Below are positions 52,910-61,617 of a stretch of 64,000 nt of DNA, piece after piece. The notes under the pieces are model-generated. The model was given only the letters and a program-made list of their open reading frames with translations. It searched no databases and was not told the DNA's origin. This stretch comes from Echinicola arenosa. Its GTDB lineage: Bacteria; Bacteroidota; Bacteroidia; Cytophagales; Cyclobacteriaceae. The DNA lies in contig NZ_JACYTQ010000009.1 in the NCBI RefSeq assembly GCF_014841125.1, positions 1 through 64,000 of the forward strand, in the 5' to 3' direction. The position numbers and the translations under genes were made by a program. Position 1 is the first letter of the stretch; the number at the start of each line of letters is the position of its first letter.

Positions 52910-54634
52910 TTAAAATATGTATGCGACCTTAATGTTACTATTAAAGTTAGATACCGATTTTCCAACATTCCTATCCAACTTCTCATTAAAGTCAGGAGCA
53001 TAGAAATTATAATTAAAGCTTTTGACATACCTCAAATGGCCTTGAAATAATAGGTTACCTAGTCGATTTTCTAACTTAAATCCTGTAGCAAAGTCTATCC
53101 AAGGGGCGACTTCCTCTCCATTGCTGTTGGCATATTGGTAAAAGTTTTGATCCCTTGCATAGCGTTCCAGCTGGACGGCAACTTTACTTAAGCCTTCCAC
53201 CCAGCTTAACTCCAGTATTTGTATATTTCCACTAGTGCCTAAACCTGCCCCTAATACCTGACCTCGGTTTGTCAATCCGTGCAAAACCTGGTAATTATCA
53301 TACAAGCCTCTTCCTCGATTGGGCTCCCCTCTCCACCTAATGATATTATTGATGGAATTTTGGGTTTGTGTCATTTCCAAACTGATTCCCAAAAAAGTTT
53401 CTCCTCCCATTGGCATATATTTGCTTGCTCCTATTACATAGCCTCTAGAATGTTCTGGATTCAGCATTACATCACGCCAATTAAAAGCATGATCAGCCCT
53501 CATAAACTCAAAATAAACTTCACTATGTGCTTTAGGAACTGCCCATCTGAAATATACTTCCAATCCCTGATCCTCCCTTTTGTATACATTTTCTAGCACA
53601 CCCTCTCCATCCTTTGGTAAAGGAGAAAACAATGGAACCCAAGATCGTAAACCCGTACCCATATCATTTCTATAAATCTGAAATGTTCTACTTCCACCTA
53701 CTGAAAGTCCTGGCAGCCATTTGGGAGAATAGGAAATGGTAATACCAGTCAAATATCTCCAGTCATCTTCATCGATATCATCTATTATGTTCGAATAGGC
53801 ACCATCACTAAACTTACCAAACCCAGACCCATCCAACCTTCCTATAAAATATTGACCCTCAAAAGACCCCAAAAATGTTTTGACAGGCCTGGTGCTGTGA
53901 ATGGTAGCATGTGCAAAGCCCTGAGCATTGTCTCCGATAAGCAGCGCATTGTTTTTTGCCGGACCCCACCAGATATTCTCTGTGGAAACTCCAGCGGCAA
54001 AACTTCCAAACATAATTTTGACATGAGAATTTCCTGACAAAAACTTACTGATAGGATCATCTCCATAACGTACTGGCAAGTCGATTCCATCTGCAGACCT
54101 TTCCAATCTTCTAAAAAAAGACTCTGGAGCATCTTCTGGATACTCTTCAAATGGCAAATTCTGGGTATAATGAAGCTGAGGATATAATTGAATGCTCATC
54201 GGGCCGACTTTCATCCTAACTCCTGCACTTAACAAAAACTCTTGACCCTTTCCCGATATCCCAGCTCCATTTCCCCAGCCATAGGGAAAGTTGGAATTGA
54301 ATAAATGAGTCAATTGTAAAGGCATAATATGGTAAGTAAAGGACTTACGCTCCTTGGGCTGATAAAAATCCTCTGGAAGCATTAAGGACTTGTACTTTCC
54401 TTCTTCAATTTTATCCAGATAGAATGGTCTAATGTTAAAGCTCAGCTCACTATTTGTAGTATCCAAAATCTGCTGTCTTCTGAGATAGTCCTGATAAACA
54501 GGCATGTTTAAAGGTAAATTCTGCCCAAATGCTTCTATTGCTCCTCCCAAGAATAGGCTGGCAATAATAGCCCATACAGCTTGCCTCCCCAAGAAAAATT
54601 CAGCAAAATAGCGATTGAATATATCCACTAACAT
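52910..54634 (-). CDS. Wzi-like capsule assembly outer-membrane protein (copy 2)
   Basis: Predicted outer-membrane beta-barrel of 574 aa, paralogue of the protein at 20440. A signal segment (about 14-37, IIASLFLGGAIEAFGQ) precedes the mature protein. Shared landmarks are LNMPVYQDYLRRQQIL, LSFNIRPF, STENIWWGPAKNNALL, FEGQYFIGRL and YLTGITISYSPKWLPGLSVG, plus a closing aromatic strand (NIKVAYIF). The N-terminus is longer than in copy 1. It forms the far end of the exopolysaccharide region, so the two Wzi-like genes bracket the locus. The likely role is surface attachment of the polymer; division of labour between the copies is unknown. Confidence 0.85.
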   Translation of the reverse strand: MLVDIFNRYFAEFFLGRQAVWAIIASLFLGGAIEAFGQNLPLNMPVYQDYLRRQQILDTTNSELSFNIRPFYLDKIEEGKYKSLMLPEDFYQPKERKSFTYHIMPLQLTHLFNSNFPYGWGNGAGISGKGQEFLLSAGVRMKVGPMSIQLYPQLHYTQNLPFEEYPEDAPESFFRRLERSADGIDLPVRYGDDPISKFLSGNSHVKIMFGSFAAGVSTENIWWGPAKNNALLIGDNAQGFAHATIHSTRPVKTFLGSFEGQYFIGRLDGSGFGKFSDGAYSNIIDDIDEDDWRYLTGITISYSPKWLPGLSVGGSRTFQIYRNDMGTGLRSWVPLFSPLPKDGEGVLENVYKREDQGLEVYFRWAVPKAHSEVYFEFMRADHAFNWRDVMLNPEHSRGYVIGASKYMPMGGETFLGISLEMTQTQNSINNIIRWRGEPNRGRGLYDNYQVLHGLTNRGQVLGAGLGTSGNIQILELSWVEGLSKVAVQLERYARDQNFYQYANSNGEEVAPWIDFATGFKLENRLGNLLFQGHLRYVKSFNYNFYAPDFNEKLDRNVGKSVSNFNSNIKVAYIF

Positions 54635-54944
54635 TTTCTAAACCATTAAAAAAAAACCAAACATTCATGCGAATTATTGCCAAAAGTTAATCACTTCGAC
54701 TTTCCTGCAAATGAGACTGTAATTAATAGTAAATAAAAAGCAATTACTCTCTTAAGGCCTCTCATATAAACTTTACTTTTGTAAACAAAAAGAATGTTCA
54801 GAGCAGAAATATTTCATTTTCGCGGTTTGATCTACTGAATTTCACGAACATTTTCAGACTTATTTATTCTTCATCATCAGGGAACCTTTAAAAAAGCAAC
54901 AATGTTGCATTATTTTAACAGAAAATTATTTAACCTATACGTAG
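54635..54944. other. Divergent promoter region between Wzi copy 2 and flavoprotein
   Basis: A plus-strand TACTTTTG box lies at 54774-54781, giving a 165-base leader for the flavoprotein. An ATGTTC/GAACAT inverted repeat (54793-54798/54847-54852) lies just downstream of it. No gene is seen. Confidence 0.4.
54774..54781 (+). promoter_or_regulatory. Candidate -7 box for the flavoprotein gene
   Basis: TACTTTTG matches TAnnTTTG. It is 164 bases upstream of the start codon; no -33 element was recognised. Confidence 0.3.
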
Positions 54945-55856
54945 ATGAAGAATAACAACCATTATGACGTCATTATAATTGGCGGAAGCTTTGCAGGTCT
55001 TTCTGCGGCCATGGCCCTAGGGAGGTCATTAAGAGATGTTTTGATCATTGATGGCAACCAACCATGCAATCGGCAGACTCCCCAATCCCACAATTTTATC
55101 ACACATGACGGGACTCCTCCACTCGAAATTTTAGAAAAAGCCAAAAAGCAAGTATTCCAATACCCTACTATCCATTACCAAAAAGGCCTGGCAGTAGATG
55201 CTAAAAAGAATACGACTGGCTTTGCCGTAAGTACAGAAAGTGGAGATCAATACACTGCTAAAAAACTCCTCATTGCCACTGGAGTGAAAGATATCATGCC
55301 TGACATTAAAGGCTTTTCTGACTGCTGGGGCATTTCAGTTTTGCATTGTCCATATTGTCATGGTTATGAGTACAAGCACCAGCCCACTGCAGTCATGGCT
55401 GACGGTGATTTAGCTTTTCACTTTGCTTTGATGGTCCAAAACCTAACCCAGCAACTCAGCCTTCTCACCAATGGCCAGTCTACATTGAGCACTGAGCAGA
55501 AAAGTGTTTTGGCGAGCAGAAATATTACATTGATAGAGCATCCCATTCATGAACTCACCCACCAGTCAGGTCATATTGAAAAAGTAGAATTTGAAAATGG
55601 TGAATCTTTGGAAGTTTCTACGCTATATGCCAAGATTCCCTTCACCCAAACAAGCCACTTAGCTGAAAAGCTAGGCTGTAACATCAATGAACACGGATAC
55701 CTCCAAATTAATGAAAAACAACAGACCAGTGTACCAGGAATCTATGCTGCTGGAGATAATACAAGCCCAGAGAGGGCTCTTTCTATTGCCATTGCAGCTG
55801 GAACCAGATCTGGAGCTGCTTTAAACATGGAATTGGTCATGGAAAGCATTGCTTAG
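54945..55856 (+). CDS. Thioredoxin reductase-like NAD(P)/FAD oxidoreductase
   Basis: Flavoprotein disulfide reductase-like enzyme of 303 aa. The FAD-binding motif is IIGGSFAGLSAA (11-22), the redox pair is C135-P-Y-C138 in HCPYCHGYE, and the C-terminal FAD site is IYAAGDNTSPERAL. The NAD(P)-binding glycine loop is degenerate (MADGDLAFHFA in place of GxGxxA), so the electron donor may differ from that of TrxB. Proteins of this CPYCHGYE group occur in many bacteria outside the thioredoxin operon, often near redox regulators. It is convergent with a membrane AraC regulator and stands alone. Confidence 0.87.
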   Translation: MKNNNHYDVIIIGGSFAGLSAAMALGRSLRDVLIIDGNQPCNRQTPQSHNFITHDGTPPLEILEKAKKQVFQYPTIHYQKGLAVDAKKNTTGFAVSTESGDQYTAKKLLIATGVKDIMPDIKGFSDCWGISVLHCPYCHGYEYKHQPTAVMADGDLAFHFALMVQNLTQQLSLLTNGQSTLSTEQKSVLASRNITLIEHPIHELTHQSGHIEKVEFENGESLEVSTLYAKIPFTQTSHLAEKLGCNINEHGYLQINEKQQTSVPGIYAAGDNTSPERALSIAIAAGTRSGAALNMELVMESIA

Positions 55857-55865
55857 TCTTAAACC

Positions 55866-55907
55866 TTACTCAAAATCGGTTGCTAGATCACAACCGATTT
55901 TGAGTAA
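55866..55907. terminator. Perfect 17-bp stem-loop between convergent genes
   Basis: Arms at 55866-55882 and 55891-55907 are exact reverse complements with an 8-base loop. It lies 9 bases after the flavoprotein stop and 59 bases after the AraC stop on the other strand. The ends are A/T-rich but no real T-run follows. It is probably a two-way terminator. Confidence 0.65.
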
Positions 55908-55966
55908 TCAATTCTTTGTCAGCTAAAACTGTAAACCCAAACCCTCCCCATTATAGTGTAAGCCCA

Positions 55967-57046
55967 TCAAACAGATTTTTCTCTTTTCATTAATTCTGCT
56001 TTAAACTCTCTTGGGCTTTTATTGTAATGTAATTTAAAGTACTTATAAAAAGTAGCCTTGGATTTAAAACCACTTTTATAAAACACATCTGTTATACTTT
56101 GCTCTGGGTCTTTCTCAAAAAGATTGATAAAAGTCTTGATCTTATAGCTATTTAATAGGTCATAAAAATTCGTTTTCAAGCCAGTAGAAATCGCTTCCGT
56201 TACTTGATGTCTTGAAAAATCCACATGGGCCGCAAGTTGATTGATGGTCAAATCCTCATTGAGGTGCAATTTGTCCTTGTCAAAGCCATCTTGTATAGCA
56301 TGGACAATTTGGGCCATCTCCTCTACTGACATGGTGGAAGAACTGTATTTCTCCTTATTTGTATTAATGGAAATAGAAGATTTGTCTTTCTCACTCTTTT
56401 TGGCCAATCCTTTCAAATATATCACTAAGATTAAGGCGAACTGAACTAAAAAAAATAGAGAATAGATTTGATTAATCAATAATTTGTAATTTCTCGAAAA
56501 CTCCGTGAAGACCATATAAACCGACAACATGGTTCCCACTGTAAAAAGCAAAAAGCCTAGTAGATACCTTGTGTATTTGATCAAATCACTCTTATCCTCT
56601 TTATATTCAAAAAACAAAATCCATGTACAGAATAAAATATAGCCAAGCCAATAATAAGGATAGATTTGATGCAAAATACTATAGGTATCATTGATCCACA
56701 GACTTTCCATCCCCAAAAACAGCATAACCAGAATGGATATATTAAGCGCAAAAGTGATAAAAAACGGAGTTGCATGAAGCAAGATCTCCTTTTTTGATCT
56801 CTTAATGGTGATGAATGCATAAAGCAAGGGTCCTTTTAAAAACCGAAAACTACTGGGTAAATCCTCCAAAGAAGATAATTGGGCATCCCAAAATTGGTTA
56901 ATGAATAATTCATGTATAAAATCAAATGAGATCACCAAAAGATACAAAAGCAGAAAAACCACCCTCTGATTTTTGTTTTTACCATTGTAAATCAGAAAGA
57001 CAGAAATTAGGCATTGGATAATTATGGTAATAAGGACATTCGACAT
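55967..57046 (-). CDS. Membrane-bound AraC-family transcriptional regulator
   Basis: 359 aa. The N-terminal 220 residues hold about six or seven hydrophobic helices (starting LITIIIQCLISVFLIYN); the C-terminal part is an AraC-type double helix-turn-helix (INQLAAHVDFSRHQVTEAI about 262-280, then ITDVFYKSGFKSKATFYKYFKLHYNKSPREFK about 312-343). This 7TM-AraC layout is frequent in Bacteroidota and puts a DNA-binding domain on an inner-membrane sensor. Ligand and targets are unknown. It faces the flavoprotein gene tail to tail and has its own promoter region of about 200 bases. Confidence 0.9.
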   Translation of the reverse strand: MSNVLITIIIQCLISVFLIYNGKNKNQRVVFLLLYLLVISFDFIHELFINQFWDAQLSSLEDLPSSFRFLKGPLLYAFITIKRSKKEILLHATPFFITFALNISILVMLFLGMESLWINDTYSILHQIYPYYWLGYILFCTWILFFEYKEDKSDLIKYTRYLLGFLLFTVGTMLSVYMVFTEFSRNYKLLINQIYSLFFLVQFALILVIYLKGLAKKSEKDKSSISINTNKEKYSSSTMSVEEMAQIVHAIQDGFDKDKLHLNEDLTINQLAAHVDFSRHQVTEAISTGLKTNFYDLLNSYKIKTFINLFEKDPEQSITDVFYKSGFKSKATFYKYFKLHYNKSPREFKAELMKREKSV

Positions 57047-57218
57047 GCAAGGATCTTAAGATTCGACTGTAAATTTACCCCTTTCATATGGCTATCTCCA
57101 GTAATTAATCATAGCATAATGATTAATTAACATAAGCTAAATCATTCCCTTAGCTCATTCCTCTTCCTTTCAGGAGGATTTTACACGTGAAACTGCTATA
57201 TATCCTCACCTCAATGGA

Positions 57219-57226
57219 TATCTTTG
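57219..57226 (+). promoter_or_regulatory. Candidate -7 box for the YchJ-like gene
   Basis: TATCTTTG matches TAnnTTTG and ends 27 bases before the ATG at 57254, a normal distance. A -33 TTTG was not clear. Confidence 0.45.
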
Positions 57227-57253
57227 TACTGATTTAAAAATAAGCCAAACTTT

Positions 57254-57733
57254 ATGAGCAAATGTCCTTGCGGATCGGGTAGTGACCTATCGAACTGCTG
57301 TGAGCCTATCATTATGAACTTTACTGCCACCACTGCTGAAAAGTTGATGAGATCACGCTATACAGCTTATAGCTTGGGAAATGCCGAATATATTTTCCAA
57401 ACCACGCATCCGTCAGTAAGAAATCAACTCGACCTTCGTGATATTAAAGAATGGTCAACATCCAACCAATGGAGCAAGTTGGAAATTATGTCTACCCAAA
57501 AGGGGCTGGAAAGTGATATTGAAGGCGTGGTAGAATTCAAAGCTCACTACACTGATACGTTATCAAAGCCACATATCCATCATGAAATATCCTCCTTTTC
57601 CAAAAAGGACGGACAATGGTTTTACGTCATTGGGAGCTTTCCTGAGCCATTGCCAGCACCAGCCTTGAAAACTTCCCGAAATTCTCCTTGTCCATGTGGC
57701 AGTGGGAAGAAGTTTAAGAAATGTTGTGGTTAA
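57254..57733 (+). CDS. YchJ-like protein with two SEC-C zinc motifs
   Basis: 159 aa. SEC-C-type zinc-binding motifs stand at both ends: CPCGSGSDLSNCC (about 4-16) and CPCGSGKKFKKCC (about 145-158). Between them is an NTF2-like UPF0225 domain with KLMRSRYTAYSLGNAEYIFQTTHP (about 24-47). YchJ proteins are widespread and their function is not settled. It is followed by topoisomerase III 73 bases on, on the same strand, with a small stem-loop in between, so co-transcription is possible. Confidence 0.9.
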   Translation: MSKCPCGSGSDLSNCCEPIIMNFTATTAEKLMRSRYTAYSLGNAEYIFQTTHPSVRNQLDLRDIKEWSTSNQWSKLEIMSTQKGLESDIEGVVEFKAHYTDTLSKPHIHHEISSFSKKDGQWFYVIGSFPEPLPAPALKTSRNSPCPCGSGKKFKKCCG

Positions 57734-57765
57734 TATTATTACATCCCTATTTTTAATAATATAAA

Positions 57766-57791
57766 TGAGGTGTACCATTTCTATCACCTCA
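57766..57791 (+). terminator. Small stem-loop between YchJ-like and topB genes
   Basis: TGAGGTG (57766-57772) pairs with CACCTCA (57785-57791) around a 12-base loop, 15 bases before the topB start. There is no T-run; it may influence topB translation as much as termination. Confidence 0.35.
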
Positions 57792-57806
57792 GATTAAATT
57801 GTCTAT

Positions 57807-60137
57807 ATGAAAGTTTGTATTGCGGAGAAACCAAGCGTTGCAAAAGAAATAGCCCAAGTAATCGGTGCCACCAGTAGAAAAGATGGATATTTTGAAGGCA
57901 ATGGTTATCAAGTGACCTGGACATTCGGACATTTTTGTACCCTTTTTCCTCCAGAAGACTATGAGTCCAGCTGGAAAAGATGGGACTTGTACACCCTTCC
58001 TATGCTACCTAAGAGATTTGAAACCAAAATCATTCAGGACAGCGGGGTCAAAAAGCAATTCAAAATCATTGAGCAACTCTTCAAATCGGCCGATCTGGTC
58101 ATTAACTGTGGTGATGCTGGCCAAGAAGGTGAACTGATTCAACGCTGGGTACTCAAGCAAGCCAACTATCAAGGAAAAGTGCAGCGGTTATGGATTTCTT
58201 CACTTACCACGGAGGCCATACAAGCGGGGTTTGAAAGCCTAAAACCTGCCGAAGATTTTGATAATTTGTATTATGCAGGTAGCTCAAGAGCCATTGGTGA
58301 TTGGTTGTTGGGAATGAATGCCACGAGATTATATACACTTAAGTACGGTGGGTATAAACAAGTTCTGTCCATTGGTAGGGTCCAGACCCCTACCCTGGCC
58401 ATGTTGGTCAATCGACACCATGAGATTGAAAATTTCACCCCCCAACCTTATTGGGAATTGCAGACCCTATATCGTGAAACCAAGTTCAACAGTACAGAGG
58501 GTAAATTTTTCACCAAAGAAGACGGGGAAAAGTTACTTGCGCAAGTTACCGGAAAGGACCTTTTCATCACTGAGATTGAAAAAAAAGAAGGAAAAGAATA
58601 TGCTCCCAAGCTCTTTGACCTGACCAGTTTGCAAGTTTATTGTAACAACAAATTCAGTTTTACCGCCGACACTACTTTGAAAATCGTGCAGCGCCTTTAT
58701 GAGATGAAAGCAGTCACCTATCCAAGGGTAGACACCACCTTTCTACCCAATGACATGTACCCCAAGGTTCCCGGTATACTTAAAGGACTGAGCAATTATG
58801 CTGAATTTACCACACCATTGTTAAATAAAAAGCTCAGAAAATCCCCTAAAGTATTCAATGACAAAAAAGTAACCGACCACCATGCCATCATTCCAACTGG
58901 AGAACAAAAACCATTAGACAATGCACAGCAAAAAGTATATGATATCATTGTAAGACGATTTTTGGCCGTTTTTTATCCTGACTGTAAAGTGGCCAAAACT
59001 CAGGTAAGCGCAGAAGTGGAAAAAGTGAGCTTCCAAGCAAAAGGTAAAGAAATCCTTGATGAAGGTTGGAGGATATTATTTCCAAAGGACAACAAAAGGA
59101 ACAATGATGAAGAGAATAAGGAAGAAGAGGAAGAAGGTATTTTACCTTCCTTCGAGAAAGGAGAACATGGACCTCATGAACCTGCATTCACTGAAAAAAC
59201 CACCAAACCGCCAAAGAATTACACTGAAGCTTCACTACTTCGTGCCATGGAAACTGCAGGCAAGCAGGTGGAAGATGAAGAACTCCGAGACCTCATGAAA
59301 GCCAATGGTATCGGAAGGCCATCCACCAGGGCCAGCATCATTGAGACCTTGTTTCGGAGAAAATATATCGAAAGAAGGAAAAAGCTGGTAGTTCCCACTG
59401 ATATGGGCATCCAGCTAATCGGAACCATTCAAAATGAACTGCTGAAATCCGCCGAGCTTACTGGTCAGTGGGAGAAGCATTTGAAGGAAATTGAAGAAGG
59501 TGAATTCAGTGCTGTCCAATTTATCGTGGAAATGAAAAAGATGGTCGCTGAATTGGTACATGAGGTACGTCAGGAAACTGGAAAGCCAAAACTTACTGTG
59601 CCAGAGCCCAAAAATGCCCTTAAAGACATACCAAAAAAAGACAGCTCCGCTTCTAAGAAAGCTACCAAAAGTTTAGAGGAAGTTACCTGTCCTAAATGTG
59701 GCCAAGGAAAAATCATCAAAGGTAAATCAGCTTATGGCTGTAGTCATTGGAAGACAGGATGTAAGTTTCGAATTGGGTTTACCTTTATGGAAAAGAAATT
59801 AACTGACAAACAAGTACAACGCTTGATTGAAAAGAAAGCTACCACCAAGCTAAAAGGCTTTAAGCAAGCAGGAGAAAAAATCGAAGGAATACTAAAACTA
59901 AATGAAAACAATGAAGTTATTTTTGAACAAGGCACTGCTGCTCCTTCAACAACAAAAAGCAAAATGCCAGCATGTCCCAAGTGCAAAAAAGGGACTCTAA
60001 TCAAGGGAAAAACAGCCTATGGGTGTAGCGAGTGGAAAGGCGGCTGTGATTTTAGGTTTGCTTTTCAGGAAATAAAAAACAGGGCCAAGGGTAAGCCTTT
60101 GACCAAGGAATTGGTACTGGAAATTATTAATGGATGA
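57807..60137 (+). CDS. topB: DNA topoisomerase III (type IA)
   Basis: Relaxes and decatenates DNA by single-strand passage; 776 aa. The TOPRIM domain has the MKVCIAEKPSVAKEIA start and the metal site CGDAGQEGEL (D103, E107, E109). SIGRVQTPTLAMLVNRHHEI (about 188-207) is the strand-gate block, and the active-site tyrosine is Y305 in TYPRVDTTFL. GIGRPSTRASIIETL is the conserved gate motif. Two C-terminal zinc ribbons (CPKCGQGKII about 633 on; CPKCKKGTLI about 722 on) bind single-stranded DNA. An acidic insert (DEENKEEEEEG) lies near 432-442. Topoisomerase III can travel on mobile elements, but nothing mobile surrounds this gene. Confidence 0.95.
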   Translation: MKVCIAEKPSVAKEIAQVIGATSRKDGYFEGNGYQVTWTFGHFCTLFPPEDYESSWKRWDLYTLPMLPKRFETKIIQDSGVKKQFKIIEQLFKSADLVINCGDAGQEGELIQRWVLKQANYQGKVQRLWISSLTTEAIQAGFESLKPAEDFDNLYYAGSSRAIGDWLLGMNATRLYTLKYGGYKQVLSIGRVQTPTLAMLVNRHHEIENFTPQPYWELQTLYRETKFNSTEGKFFTKEDGEKLLAQVTGKDLFITEIEKKEGKEYAPKLFDLTSLQVYCNNKFSFTADTTLKIVQRLYEMKAVTYPRVDTTFLPNDMYPKVPGILKGLSNYAEFTTPLLNKKLRKSPKVFNDKKVTDHHAIIPTGEQKPLDNAQQKVYDIIVRRFLAVFYPDCKVAKTQVSAEVEKVSFQAKGKEILDEGWRILFPKDNKRNNDEENKEEEEEGILPSFEKGEHGPHEPAFTEKTTKPPKNYTEASLLRAMETAGKQVEDEELRDLMKANGIGRPSTRASIIETLFRRKYIERRKKLVVPTDMGIQLIGTIQNELLKSAELTGQWEKHLKEIEEGEFSAVQFIVEMKKMVAELVHEVRQETGKPKLTVPEPKNALKDIPKKDSSASKKATKSLEEVTCPKCGQGKIIKGKSAYGCSHWKTGCKFRIGFTFMEKKLTDKQVQRLIEKKATTKLKGFKQAGEKIEGILKLNENNEVIFEQGTAAPSTTKSKMPACPKCKKGTLIKGKTAYGCSEWKGGCDFRFAFQEIKNRAKGKPLTKELVLEIING

Positions 60138-60237
60138 TCATCCTAAAAAAACAGCCCAACATTTATGTATTGGAGAATAACGTAAAGAAACTTTATATTG
60201 TACCGAACATTTGACTCTTCAAAACGCATTTTTAAAA

Positions 60238-61335
60238 ATGAAAACTCCCAAAATATCTTTACCACACAACCCTTTTAACTTTATTAAAAAGCAAAAACAG
60301 GAAATTGGGATGTCTCCTGACGCCTTATACTTTAGAGGAGTTCGAAAATCCGAAAACATCCTTCTCAACATCATTGACTTTGACAGCGAGGCATTAGAGG
60401 AAAAAAGTCTCCAAAACATTGCGGAAGCTTTTCCTTATTCCAAAAAAGAAACAGTTACTTGGCTCAATGTAGATGGGCTTCACGATGCAGACCTGATGAA
60501 AAATATTTCAGATGGTTTTGAGTTGGAGCAACTGATACTTTCCACCGTCATGGATACACAGGCCCGACCTACCGTACAAGAATTTGATAACTGTGTTCTG
60601 GTCTCAATTAAAATGCTGCAGCAAGACCCTGACACCAACAGAATCTCTGTAGAAAACCTAAGCCTTATTTTGACCGAAAGTATGTTGATTTCTTTTCAAG
60701 AGAAAAAAGGAGATGTCTTTGATCCCGTCAGGGAACGTATCCGAAAAAACAGAAAGCGAATTAGGAGTTCAGGCACCGACTACTTAGCTTTTGCACTTTT
60801 GGATATTGTTATTGATAATTATATCTATATTCTGGGCATTTTAGGGGAAAAAATAGAGGCTTTAGAAGAAAGCTTATTAGTGAATCCCAAAAAGGATGTC
60901 ATTGAAGAGATCAATACATACAAGCGAGAATTGAATTTTATCAGGAAAAACATCAAGCCTGCCAGAGAGATGATTTTGTCTTTAACAAAGCTAGACTCTG
61001 AGCTTATCGATGATGACAATGAAATCCACTTTCGGGAATTACAGGATAATATCAACCAAGCCAATGATACCTCAGACAGTTATAGAGAGATGCTATCTGA
61101 TCAGTTGAATATTTATCATACCACCATCAGTTCAAAGCTGAATGATATCATGAAATTCTTGACCATTTTTTCAGTCATTTTCATCCCTCTCACTTTTATT
61201 GCCGGCATTTATGGAACTAACTTCGATGTAGTCCCTGAATTACATTATGAATACAGTTATTATATCATGTGGGGTGTTATGATTATAGTAGCTGTTGGAA
61301 TGTTAATTTATTTCAAAAAGAAGGACTGGTTTTAA
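60238..61335 (+). CDS. corA: CorA-family magnesium/cobalt transporter
   Basis: Divalent-cation channel of 365 aa from the ATG at 60238; a TTG nine codons earlier opens the longest frame. A cytoplasmic alpha/beta N-terminal domain and a long stalk helix (about 230-310) are followed by two membrane helices near the end (about 307-325 and 341-359). The loop after the first helix reads YGTNFDVVPELHYEYSY: the invariant GMN selectivity motif of CorA is GTN here. The PEL and the basic C-terminal KKKDWF are normal. Transport by this variant is expected but ion preference may differ. Confidence 0.9.
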   Translation: MKTPKISLPHNPFNFIKKQKQEIGMSPDALYFRGVRKSENILLNIIDFDSEALEEKSLQNIAEAFPYSKKETVTWLNVDGLHDADLMKNISDGFELEQLILSTVMDTQARPTVQEFDNCVLVSIKMLQQDPDTNRISVENLSLILTESMLISFQEKKGDVFDPVRERIRKNRKRIRSSGTDYLAFALLDIVIDNYIYILGILGEKIEALEESLLVNPKKDVIEEINTYKRELNFIRKNIKPAREMILSLTKLDSELIDDDNEIHFRELQDNINQANDTSDSYREMLSDQLNIYHTTISSKLNDIMKFLTIFSVIFIPLTFIAGIYGTNFDVVPELHYEYSYYIMWGVMIIVAVGMLIYFKKKDWF

Positions 61336-61617
61336 AAGATTATCTCCTGATTTTATTTTTAAAATCGGTAGTTTCTCCAACTATTTTGAAAATTATATAA
61401 AGCAAAGCATCTCTTAAAGCAACAAAATTGTATATTGTAATACTATAATTAACCCTTAAATTAGGTACAAAACCCTATTTAAGCTTTAGTCAAAGGAATA
61501 AAAATTGAGTTTGACCGATTAATTTTTAGACATTAAACGGACTATAATAGTTTGAATTGTTTTCAGTTTTTCATCTTCAGGTGAAGTATTGAAAATACAA
61601 AAACCACAATTATATAA

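Noticed and set aside
57807-60137. Topoisomerase III as a sign of an integrated conjugative element
   Set aside because: No relaxase, integrase, tra genes, repeats or tRNA site nearby; the neighbours are ordinary chromosomal genes.
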